A DNA stretch of 41,561 nt from NCBI GenBank assembly GCA_002084825.1, contig NBMF01000025.1, positions 1-41,561 on the forward strand. Reading direction: 5' to 3'. Below are positions 29,692-38,493 of this stretch, piece after piece (the first letter of the stretch is position 1; each line of letters opens with the position of its first letter). The position numbers and the translations under genes are program-made. The stretch is from Fusobacteriia bacterium 4572_74. Lineage in GTDB: Bacteria > Fusobacteriota > Fusobacteriia > Fusobacteriales > Fusobacteriaceae. Below the pieces are notes generated by a model that ran no database searches, was not told the origin of the DNA, and was given only the letters and a program-made list of their open reading frames with translations.

Positions 29692-30597
29692 TTATCTCTT
29701 TCTCATTCTTTTAAATACTTTTTCAAAACTAGCAGGAATTTTAGTTTCAAACTTATATTCTTTTCCTGTTATTGGGTGAATAAACTCTAATACTCTAGCA
29801 TGTAATCCCAGTCTTTTAATTGGATTTCCACTGGCACTATATTTTTTATCCCCTACAATTGGATGTTTGATATCTTGCATATGTACTCTGATTTGATTCT
29901 TTCTTCCAGTTTCAAGAGAGGCCTCTAATAGTGTAAAGTTATTAGTTTTTTTGATTACCTCATAGTTTGTGATAGCTTTTTTACCACCGTTATCTGTTTT
30001 ACTTGAGTAAACTACAAATGCAGCATTCTCCTTTAGCCAAGATGTAATAGTTCCCTTATCATTTTCAACTTTTCCCTCTACTAATACAGTGTACTTTCTA
30101 CTGAGAATATATTTTTTCCAGTCACTTTGTAGAAGTTGTTGAGCTTCTGCTGTTTTAGCAAACATCATTATTCCAGAGGTATTTCTATCCAGTCTATGAA
30201 CGATGAAAATTTTGTTTGCAGGGTTATTTGCTTTAATATGATCCTTTAATTTATTATAAGCTGTATCTTCATTTCTACCGCCAGTAGATACTGAAAGAAT
30301 ACCTGCATCTTTATTTGCAACAATGATATTATCATCTTCAAATAAGATTTGAACGCCTTGTATTTTTTTTACATCTCTATCTTTATTCCAGTTTATTTGC
30401 ACTGTTTGATCAACACTTAAGATATGATTGAACTGACTTACCATTTGGCTGTCTACAGTTATTTGACCATGGGTAAGCAATGATTTTAAATTATTTTTAT
30501 TTTTTCCTTGTAGGTGGAAAGCTAAAAAATCCATTAATTGTATTTTTTCTTTTACTTTTAAGATAGTGTCTCTTTTTATTTTCATATTTTTTTTCAA
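29692..30597 (-). CDS. RluA/RluD-family 23S rRNA pseudouridine synthase
   Basis: IFIVHRLDRNTSGIMMFAKT; TGRKNQIRVHMQDIKHPIVGDKKY. Confidence 0.9.
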   Translation of the reverse strand: MKKNMKIKRDTILKVKEKIQLMDFLAFHLQGKNKNNLKSLLTHGQITVDSQMVSQFNHILSVDQTVQINWNKDRDVKKIQGVQILFEDDNIIVANKDAGILSVSTGGRNEDTAYNKLKDHIKANNPANKIFIVHRLDRNTSGIMMFAKTAEAQQLLQSDWKKYILSRKYTVLVEGKVENDKGTITSWLKENAAFVVYSSKTDNGGKKAITNYEVIKKTNNFTLLEASLETGRKNQIRVHMQDIKHPIVGDKKYSASGNPIKRLGLHARVLEFIHPITGKEYKFETKIPASFEKVFKRMRKR

Positions 30598-30680
30598 AAT
30601 AAATCTCCTTGTATTACATTTTTTTATTTACCTATAATTATATCATTTTATCGATAGTTTAGCCATGAAATTTTAAGAAT

Positions 30681-30715
30681 ATAAAAATGCTGGTAAGGAT
30701 CACCAGCATTTTTAT
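30681..30715. terminator. Terminator
   Basis: ATAAAAATGCTGGT-AAGGATC-ACCAGCATTTTTAT. Confidence 0.85.
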
Positions 30716-30758
30716 ATTTTTATTGCCATGTGAGATTGTTCGATAAAATTGGGGATGT

Positions 30759-32219
30759 TTATCTCTTTCTAAATATTACAGAATAAACTAATATTAAAAC
30801 TGAATATATCTCTAGTCTACCTAAAAGCATACAAAAGATAAGCACTCCCTTGCTGTATGAATCAAAAAATCCAAAGTTTTCAATAGCTCCTACTCGAGCG
30901 AGCCCTGGTCCAATATTCCCGAGACAAGAGATAGCGGCGGTAAAACTTGTGATGATATCATACCCCATTCCTGCTAGAAAAAGTGTAGATACAGTGAAGA
31001 TCGCCACAAATAATATAGCGAAGCCTAAGACATTTCTAACTACGTGATTTTCTACGTGCTCCTCTCCTACTCTCAGGGAAAAGAATGCTCTAGGGTGAGC
31101 TAATTTTTTAATCTCATTAGAGAGATGTTTAAATAATATCAATATTCTAATTTGTTTCATACCACCACCTGTAGATCCGGCACAACCACCGAAAAACATC
31201 AATGTAACCAAGAGAAGGGCAGAAAATGAAGGCCAAAGATTAAAATCTGCGGTCATGAAACCAGTAGTAGTAGTTATAGATATCACTTGAAATGCAGAAT
31301 CAAGGAGTGCACGGCCATAATTTGCAGTATATTTTTCTATCCCTGAGGAAAAATATATATTTAACGAGATCAATATAGTTGTAATTGTAACTACAGCTGT
31401 ATAAAATTTTAGCTCACTGTCTTTAAAAAAGTCTCTAAACCTCCCCTTAATAAGGTAAAAATGGAGTGCAAAATTAATTCCAGCTAAAAACATAAAGATA
31501 GTTATAACTATTTCTATATAAACACTATGAAAGCCTAATACAGAGTTATTTAGTGTAGAAAAACCACCTGTGGCTACAGTAGCAAATGAATGATTGATTG
31601 CTGTATATAGATCCATACCTCCAAACATTAAAAATATAGTTTCAATAATAGTGAGCCCAATATAGATAAGCCATAATATTTTAGCTGTATCTTTTATTTT
31701 AGGGCTCAATCTATCCTTTGTAGGCCCTGGAACCTCTGCATTATATAGCTGTCCTGGAGCAATTCCAAACATAGGTAAGATGGCTATAGTAAATAAAACT
31801 ATTCCCATTCCACCTAGCCAATGGGTCAATGATCTCCAAAATAATAATCCTCTGGGAATAGATTCTATATCGGATAGTATAGTAGAACCTGTGGTAGTAA
31901 AACCTGACATAGCTTCAAAAACGCAGTTTATATACGGACCAAAAGATCCATGAAAAAAATATGGTAGACCTCCAAAGAGAGCTGCTAAAATCCAACCTAA
32001 TGAAACACTTGCAAAACCTTCCCTAGCTTTAAATTTTTTATCTGATTTAAATATTAATATAAAGACCATTCCAGTAATTAAAGTTGTTGCAATAGAAAGA
32101 GCTATAGCATTTAGATCTCCTCCACCATAATGAAACGAGATCATAAGGGGAAAAAACATCATAATTCCTAAGATGACTAAAAGATATCCCTGTACTTTCA
32201 TTATTAAGCTCCAGTTCAT
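30759..32219 (-). CDS. trkH: TrkH-family potassium uptake channel subunit
   Basis: MSGFTTTGSTIL, SLTHWLGGMGIVLF, FFGGCAGSTGGGMKQIR. Confidence 0.93.
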   Translation of the reverse strand: MNWSLIMKVQGYLLVILGIMMFFPLMISFHYGGGDLNAIALSIATTLITGMVFILIFKSDKKFKAREGFASVSLGWILAALFGGLPYFFHGSFGPYINCVFEAMSGFTTTGSTILSDIESIPRGLLFWRSLTHWLGGMGIVLFTIAILPMFGIAPGQLYNAEVPGPTKDRLSPKIKDTAKILWLIYIGLTIIETIFLMFGGMDLYTAINHSFATVATGGFSTLNNSVLGFHSVYIEIVITIFMFLAGINFALHFYLIKGRFRDFFKDSELKFYTAVVTITTILISLNIYFSSGIEKYTANYGRALLDSAFQVISITTTTGFMTADFNLWPSFSALLLVTLMFFGGCAGSTGGGMKQIRILILFKHLSNEIKKLAHPRAFFSLRVGEEHVENHVVRNVLGFAILFVAIFTVSTLFLAGMGYDIITSFTAAISCLGNIGPGLARVGAIENFGFFDSYSKGVLIFCMLLGRLEIYSVLILVYSVIFRKR

Positions 32220-33592
32220 CTTCTACCTCCAAATTTTGGGGCAGCAAACATTTTTTCCACCTCATAGATTGCTTCGGGAAGTAAGAATACAATAACTTTA
32301 TCTCCCATTTTTATTATGTCGTCTCCAGTAGGGATAATAACGTTATTTTCTCTGATTATCACACCGATTATAGATCTTTTAGGAAAATTAATATCTTTTA
32401 TAGGAATATTTAAAATAGGTGAATTTTGAGTAATATTTATACCTATAGTCTCTGCATCAATCTCTGTAAATGGGGAGACTGAAAAAAGGTCAGTTTTTCT
32501 AGTATATTTTAATATATCTCCAATTGTAAGTGCATGGGGAGAAATTACAGTATCGATAGGATCAAGATTATTAATTAGATTTACAATAGAACTGTTTTTT
32601 ACCATACACATGGTTTTAGAAGCACCATATTTTTTTGCTGTGAATGCAGACAAGATATTATATTCATCGTTATTACTCATGCTAATTACACAAGAATTTT
32701 CTATAGATACTTCATCCATTAGATGAGAATCGGTAGCCGATCCATTCATGATTATGACATTATCCAATAGGAAACTTAATTTTTTACATCTAAATTTATC
32801 CTCTTCAATAATTGTGATATTTTTTCCTGATTTATTGAGAGTCTTGGAAAGTTCGATAGCATGTTTAGTTCCACCAACGATGATTATATTTTTTAAATTC
32901 ATAGGAGTAAAAAAATATTTTTTAACTATATCTTTTACAATGTTTGTCTTACCTACTAAATATAATTTATCTTTTGGATAAATTATATCCTGCCCATTTG
33001 GAACAATAACTTTTCCCTCTCTTTGTATGGCTACCAACCTGACTTTGGAAAAGATATTATCTTTTATAGAAATTTCAGAGATAGGGATCCCTTTATGTTT
33101 AAAGTCTCTTTTAACTTTAACTCCTACTAATTGAGCCATATTATCTGCATAGTTCATAATTTCAAATATATTTGGATTATTTATAAGATCCATGATTTTT
33201 GCCACGGTAATTTCTAGTGGTTTTATTATGGTTTCTATCCCAAAATCATTGGGGGAAATATATTTTTCATTAAAATATTGGTAATAATTATCGATCTTAC
33301 AAGTTATAGAGATATTGTTTTTACAACATTTTTTTACAAGACTACAAGCTATAAGATTATCTCCGTCACTGTTTGTAACTGCGATAAAAGAGTCGGCACT
33401 CAAGATGTTTGTCTCAAGAAGAGTGTTGATGTTAGTTGCATCTCCCGATATGATCATGGCATCTAACTTACTTTGTAGCGTTCTGATTAATTGTGGATCT
33501 TTTTCTAAAATTGTAACGTCATGGTTTTCATAGATGAGTTTTTCGGCTATTTTTACTCCTACATCTCCACCACCAGCAATAACTATTTTCAT
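32216..33592 (-). CDS. trkA: Trk system potassium uptake protein TrkA
   Basis: Two Rossmann/RCK halves (MKIVIAGGGDVGVKIAEKL; IIIVGGTKHAIELSKTL); ATGA overlap with trkH. Confidence 0.92.
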   Translation of the reverse strand: MKIVIAGGGDVGVKIAEKLIYENHDVTILEKDPQLIRTLQSKLDAMIISGDATNINTLLETNILSADSFIAVTNSDGDNLIACSLVKKCCKNNISITCKIDNYYQYFNEKYISPNDFGIETIIKPLEITVAKIMDLINNPNIFEIMNYADNMAQLVGVKVKRDFKHKGIPISEISIKDNIFSKVRLVAIQREGKVIVPNGQDIIYPKDKLYLVGKTNIVKDIVKKYFFTPMNLKNIIIVGGTKHAIELSKTLNKSGKNITIIEEDKFRCKKLSFLLDNVIIMNGSATDSHLMDEVSIENSCVISMSNNDEYNILSAFTAKKYGASKTMCMVKNSSIVNLINNLDPIDTVISPHALTIGDILKYTRKTDLFSVSPFTEIDAETIGINITQNSPILNIPIKDINFPKRSIIGVIIRENNVIIPTGDDIIKMGDKVIVFLLPEAIYEVEKMFAAPKFGGRR

Positions 33593-33810
33593 TTTATTCC
33601 TCCAGTTTATATCTATATAGTGCTTTTAAACATAAATATTAATTTCAATCATTTATTATATAGTCATTTTTAATTACTGTCAATAATATCAATATTTAAA
33701 AGATTAATGGTTTTAATTTGAATTAAATTAAAAAAAATTAATACTTCATAATTAAGAAAAATATTATACTGATTTGAGTTATTTTTAATTTAAGTAGGAG
33801 GAAGAAGAAG

Positions 33811-34012
33811 ATGATTAATGGCTGAAAATACAGATACGGGAGAAAAAGTTATGGTTCCTTTAGACTATGGTTTTAATGGTTGGTTTATTGGAAGTATTTT
33901 CTTACCTTTTGGTGTAATTGTTGATTTGATTACAGGATCTGTTACTGATTTAGGTCAAACTAATTATTATGTGAATTTTGATGAAGAGATGAAAAATAAG
34001 ACAAAAAACTAA
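33811..34012 (+). pseudogene. Probable remnant of a small secreted/lipoprotein gene (C-terminal tail)
   Basis: AGGAGG + ATG 33811 gives MING*; +7 nt frame from 33818 encodes ...PLDYGFNGWFIGSIFLPFGVIVDLITGSVTDLGQTNYYVNFDEEMKNKTKN*, like the tail of a longer protein. Confidence 0.35.
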
Positions 34013-34053
34013 AAAAAAAGTCGTAAAAATTAAAACTTTTACGACTTTTTTTT
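34012..34053. terminator. Bidirectional terminator
   Basis: AAAAAAAGTCGTAAAA...TTTTACGACTTTTTTTT. Confidence 0.88.
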
Positions 34054-34068
34054 CCCAATGAAATCAAC

Positions 34069-34464
34069 CTATAATCTAAATCCATATGGAAATATATCAG
34101 TAAATTTTACTACTTTATATTCTTTTTTCATATTTGCCATAATAACAATAGTATCTTCAGTAGAGAATTCATTTATGACTTGTCTGCAAGCACCACATGG
34201 TGAGATAGGACCCTCTGTTTCTCCTACAACAGCTATAACCTTAATTTTTTTCATCCCTTTGGAAACAGCATGGAAAATAGCATTTCTTTCTCCGCACATA
34301 GATAATCCATAAGAAGAGTTTTCTACGTTACATCCTGAGTAATGATTTCCTTTATCGTCGATTAGAGTAGCTCCAACCTTAAAGTTTGAAAATTTTGCAT
34401 ATGCTCCTTCACGAGCTATGATAGCTTCGTCGATTAACCCTAATATCTCTTTTTCATTTAACAT
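34069..34464 (-). CDS. cdd: Cytidine deaminase
   Basis: GCNVENSSYGLSMCGERNAIF; GPISPCGACRQVINEF. Confidence 0.95.
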   Translation of the reverse strand: MLNEKEILGLIDEAIIAREGAYAKFSNFKVGATLIDDKGNHYSGCNVENSSYGLSMCGERNAIFHAVSKGMKKIKVIAVVGETEGPISPCGACRQVINEFSTEDTIVIMANMKKEYKVVKFTDIFPYGFRL

Positions 34465-34551
34465 ATTCTCACCTCTTTTTTATTATCTTATAAATTACAA
34501 GAATTTAAATTATACCTAACTGAGTACAATGTCACTTTACCTAAGGGTATT

Positions 34552-34579
34552 AAAAGGCACACCAAATGGTATGCCCTTT
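34552..34579 (-). terminator. Terminator after deoD
   Basis: AAAGGGCATACCATTTGGTGTGCCTTTT. Confidence 0.7.
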
Positions 34580-34619
34580 GTATTATAACATATTTTTTTT
34601 ATTACAGATTGAGATTACC

Positions 34620-35324
34620 TTATTTTTCTAAAGTACCTAATGCTATTTCGATCATTCCACTAAAAGTAGTTTGTCTTTCAGCAGAAGTAGTTTCTTCTCC
34701 AGTAACTAAGTGATCAGAGATAGTAAGTAGAGTAAGAGCTTTTACTCCATGTTTAGCTGCTACAGTATATAGACCAGCTGTTTCCATCTCTACACATAGT
34801 ACACCATATGATGCCCATTTTTTATAATCATCAAAGTTATCTCCATAAAATTCGTCGGAAGTAAATACATTCCCAGCCTTTACTTTAATATTTTGTTCTT
34901 CAGCAGATTTAATAGCTTTCATCATTAGATCAAAATCAGCTGTAGGAGCATAATCTGCACCATTAAATCTGATTTTGTTTAATCCTGAATTTGTAGAAGC
35001 AGACATAGCTAGAACGATATCTCTGACTTTTATATCTTCTCTATAAGATCCGGCAGATCCTACTCTAATCAAGTTTTTTACTCCAAAATCTTGGATTAAT
35101 TCATTTGCATAGATAGAGATAGACGGAACGCCCATACCAGTTCCTTGAACAGATACTTTTTTCCCTTTATAAGTACCAGTATATCCATACATTCCTCTAA
35201 CTTCATTATAGCACACTACATCTTCTAAAAATGTATCAGCAATCCATTTTGCTCTAAGTGGATCTCCTGGTAATAATACCGTTTCTGCAATATCACCTTT
35301 TTTTGCGTTAATATGTATACTCAT
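34620..35324 (-). CDS. deoD: Purine nucleoside phosphorylase
   Basis: [61 protein letters not shown]. Confidence 0.96.
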   Translation of the reverse strand: MSIHINAKKGDIAETVLLPGDPLRAKWIADTFLEDVVCYNEVRGMYGYTGTYKGKKVSVQGTGMGVPSISIYANELIQDFGVKNLIRVGSAGSYREDIKVRDIVLAMSASTNSGLNKIRFNGADYAPTADFDLMMKAIKSAEEQNIKVKAGNVFTSDEFYGDNFDDYKKWASYGVLCVEMETAGLYTVAAKHGVKALTLLTISDHLVTGEETTSAERQTTFSGMIEIALGTLEK

Positions 35325-35391
35325 CTTTTATTTCCTCCCCTGCGACTTTTGGTCGAATGTATAATTGATAATGAATAATTAAATTTTTAAA

Positions 35392-35460
35392 ATTATCTGT
35401 GTTAATCCATTCTTTATCTGTTAGATCTGTGTCAAAAAAAATTTAATATTAATTTGTGGC
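35392..35460. repeat. Degenerate TCTGTG-type intergenic repeat
   Basis: TTATCTGTGTTAATCC...TTATCTGTTAGATCTGTGTC...AATTTGTGGC. Confidence 0.4.
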
Positions 35461-35484
35461 TAAGATTTATTATTGCCATAATAT

Positions 35485-36681
35485 TTAAAATAGATCTTTA
35501 GCAAAACTAGTTCCTGGTAATTTATTTGAATCTAAGATCAATTCTTCAATAGTAGAAGCTATATCAGCAAATGATTCTCTGTCTCCTAAGTTTACTCCTT
35601 TTTTTAACCCCTGTCCATATGTGAGGATAGGAATATATTCCCTAGTATGATCTGTTCCTTCATAGGTAGGATCACATCCATGATCAGCTGTTAATATTAA
35701 AAGATCTTCCTCTTTCATAGCATCTATAATTTCAGGAAGTCTATTGTCAAATTCTTCTAAAGCATGCTTATATCCTTCTGGATTTCTTCTATGTCCAAAA
35801 TTCATGTCAAAATCAACTAAATTTGTAAAAATAAGACCTTTAGTATCTTCCTTAAGAGCTTTTATAGTTTTATTGACTCCATCCATATTATCAATATTTG
35901 TTCCACGAGTATCAGTCACTCCTACACCTGTAAATATATCATTGATTTTTCCAACAGCAACTACATCTAAACCTTTATCCTTAATCATGTCTAAAAGTGT
36001 AGTTCTTGGTGGGACTACTGAATAATCGTGTCTATTAGGAGTTCTTTTATAATTTCCTATTCCATCTCCAAGATATGGCCTAGCAATTACTCTGGCTACT
36101 GGAGCCATCTCACTACATATTTCTAGTGCTATTTCACAGGCTTTATATAGTTCTGCCAGAGGTATATCTTCTTCATGTGCTGCTATTTGCATTACTGGAT
36201 CAGCAGAAGTATAAACTATCCAAGCTCCTGTTTTTTTTTGTTTTGTCCCATAATCATCCAATACTTTAGTTCCTGAATATGGCATATTACAAAGAATTTT
36301 TCTTCCAGTTCTTTTTTCTAATTCATCCAAAACTTTTTTTGAAAATCCATTTGGATATGTTGGAAAGGGTGTTTCATTGATAATTCCAGTAATTTCCCAA
36401 TGACCTGTAGTAGTATCCTTTCCTTTAGAAGATTCTTTAGCTTTTCCATAAGCTCCTAATGATTTTTCTCCAGAACAATCTATAGTTTTAGCTACTCCTT
36501 TTATATCTGTTAAGTTCCCTAGACCTAATCGTTCCATATTGGGTAAGTTGATCCCCCCTGTAGAACTTGCAATGTGACCAAAAGTATTTGATCCTATGTC
36601 TCCATAATCTTTAGCATCAGGTAATTCTCCTACTCCAGCACTGTCAAGTACTATGATTATAGCTCTATCTATATTTTTCAT
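35485..36681 (-). CDS. deoB: Phosphopentomutase
   Basis: MKNIDRAIIIVLDSAGVGELPDAKDYGDIGSNTFGHIA; ILTADHGCDPTYEGTDHTREY; start at 36681 after GGGAGGCAG. Confidence 0.95.
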   Translation of the reverse strand: MKNIDRAIIIVLDSAGVGELPDAKDYGDIGSNTFGHIASSTGGINLPNMERLGLGNLTDIKGVAKTIDCSGEKSLGAYGKAKESSKGKDTTTGHWEITGIINETPFPTYPNGFSKKVLDELEKRTGRKILCNMPYSGTKVLDDYGTKQKKTGAWIVYTSADPVMQIAAHEEDIPLAELYKACEIALEICSEMAPVARVIARPYLGDGIGNYKRTPNRHDYSVVPPRTTLLDMIKDKGLDVVAVGKINDIFTGVGVTDTRGTNIDNMDGVNKTIKALKEDTKGLIFTNLVDFDMNFGHRRNPEGYKHALEEFDNRLPEIIDAMKEEDLLILTADHGCDPTYEGTDHTREYIPILTYGQGLKKGVNLGDRESFADIASTIEELILDSNKLPGTSFAKDLF

Positions 36682-36785
36682 AACTGCCTCCCTATCTTTA
36701 AATAATTTTTTTATTCTTTTAATCATTCTATAATGATTAATCTATGATATATAGGACAAATGTCTTTATTTTTTCAAGTTGGTAT

Positions 36786-37193
36786 CTATTCATCTAAAAA
36801 TTTTAAATATTCAGTTTTTTCTATTTCAACGAGGGAGAGATTAGGGCTCATACCTTTAATGAATTTCATAAGCGGGTCATCGGAGCTTATATTATTGAAA
36901 GTAATTTTTTTACAGACTTTTTCAAGGATGATACATCTACTTTTTACTCCCATACCCTGTATTTTTTTATAACTGCTTTCTATTACAGTAGTAGCACACA
37001 CAAGGTCTATATTTTCACAGTCAAAACAGATCACAATATCTCCTACTTTGATGTTTTTAAAGTCTTTTCTATACTCTCTAGACGATATCTCTATCCTATC
37101 ACCTACTTCATCAAAAATATCTGACCATACAGTCAAATTTTTATCAGTGGTCCTACATTCCTTGTCCCTTCTCAATAGATAATATTTTTTCAC
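36786..37193 (-). CDS. Small protein, possibly EVE/PUA-like fold
   Basis: KVGDIVICFDCENIDLVCATTVIESSYK...; weak resemblance only. Confidence 0.35.
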   Translation of the reverse strand: MKKYYLLRRDKECRTTDKNLTVWSDIFDEVGDRIEISSREYRKDFKNIKVGDIVICFDCENIDLVCATTVIESSYKKIQGMGVKSRCIILEKVCKKITFNNISSDDPLMKFIKGMSPNLSLVEIEKTEYLKFLDE

Positions 37194-37341
37194 CTAAAAT
37201 CCTCCCTTATAAAGAATATTTTAACCTACATTATATTCTACTCTTTTTTTTATAAAAATTAAGAATTTATTTAAAAAATTTTTGGAGAAGGAATGATTTT
37301 AAATTTTTGGTATACTTTATAAGTAGGAGGTGAATAGTAGG

Positions 37342-38373
37342 ATGGAAACTCAAATTATGATTAGTGGAAAAAAATTATTCTATAAAAACGGTTATTTTAA
37401 GACTAAGGTCTCTCATATAACAGATGATATAGGAATATCTACGGGGAATTTCTATACTTACTATAGCTCCAAAGAGGTACTTTTAGATAGGATTTTGAGA
37501 GAACAGCTAAATATTTTAGATAGGGAATTTAAGATAGCTATAGATGTATATGGGGAATTATCAGATATATTAAATAATTTTTTTATTACAAATATTAATT
37601 TTGTAATAAATATGATCCCATTGTATATTTTAAAAGAGGAAGTTGAAGAAAATATCAATAAATTTAAAGATACAACTGTTAAAATTATAAGGGAATATGA
37701 TGAAATTTTATCCCATTATATCAAGAAAATTCTTTTGAAAGAATCTATAAATTTAAAACAATTAGACATAATAGTCTCACTCATAAATATCCAGGTTAAA
37801 ACATACATGACTTACCTTATAAAAAGGGAAAACATAGAATATCTAAATATTAAAAGCATAGGGGAAAAAGCTGATATATTAACATCATTGTCACTTTCAA
37901 TCTGTACTATATTTAATTTGAATTTTAAAAATATTGATAAGTATGATAGTTTGACAGGAGTATATTCAGAAGAATATTTCATTAATTTTTTAAAAGAGGT
38001 GACATTGACAAATGAGATGAATGACACGGTTTTTTTTGTGGTATATCCACCGAGATTAAAAATAAATAAAAAAGATTTTTTTTCAGATTCAATATTGAAG
38101 GGAATATCGGATATTTTGAAAAAATATACAAAATCAGATGATATTATAGGCCTTGTAAATGAAATATATTTCATTATATATATGAAAAAGATAGGCGGAA
38201 TGGAAGTGGGAAAATCTATTGAAAAAAGACTGAAAAAAATGTTTGAAGGGATGGAAAAAAAATATTCTAATAAAGGGACTTGTACCATACAGATTGAATT
38301 TATTTCTATAAAAGAATCGATGTCTTATGTCACAATTAAAACAAAGATAGATGAAATCATATACCGAAAATAA
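37342..38373 (+). CDS. TetR-type N-terminal regulator with degenerate GGDEF-like C-terminus
   Basis: N-term GKKLFYKNGYFKTKVSHITDDIGISTGNFYTYYSSKEVLLDRIL (TetR HTH); C-term YDSLTGVYSEEYFINFLKEV...LKGISDILKKYTKSDDIIGLVNEIYFIIYM aligns by eye with DxLTGLxNRRYF...SDxxGRLGGDEFxxxL, with GGDEF replaced. Confidence 0.7.
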   Translation: METQIMISGKKLFYKNGYFKTKVSHITDDIGISTGNFYTYYSSKEVLLDRILREQLNILDREFKIAIDVYGELSDILNNFFITNINFVINMIPLYILKEEVEENINKFKDTTVKIIREYDEILSHYIKKILLKESINLKQLDIIVSLINIQVKTYMTYLIKRENIEYLNIKSIGEKADILTSLSLSICTIFNLNFKNIDKYDSLTGVYSEEYFINFLKEVTLTNEMNDTVFFVVYPPRLKINKKDFFSDSILKGISDILKKYTKSDDIIGLVNEIYFIIYMKKIGGMEVGKSIEKRLKKMFEGMEKKYSNKGTCTIQIEFISIKESMSYVTIKTKIDEIIYRK

Positions 38374-38493
38374 AAAAATAAAAATTAAGAGGATCTGAAA
38401 GTTATTCTTTTTGATCCTTTTTATTTGTAAGATTAAATATGAATGATGTAATATAGTTGTATACATAAAGATTATATAAATAAGGAGGGAATT

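Noticed and set aside
32047-32292. 81-aa minus ORF spanning the trkH/trkA junction
   Set aside because: Out-of-frame overlap of two well-supported genes.
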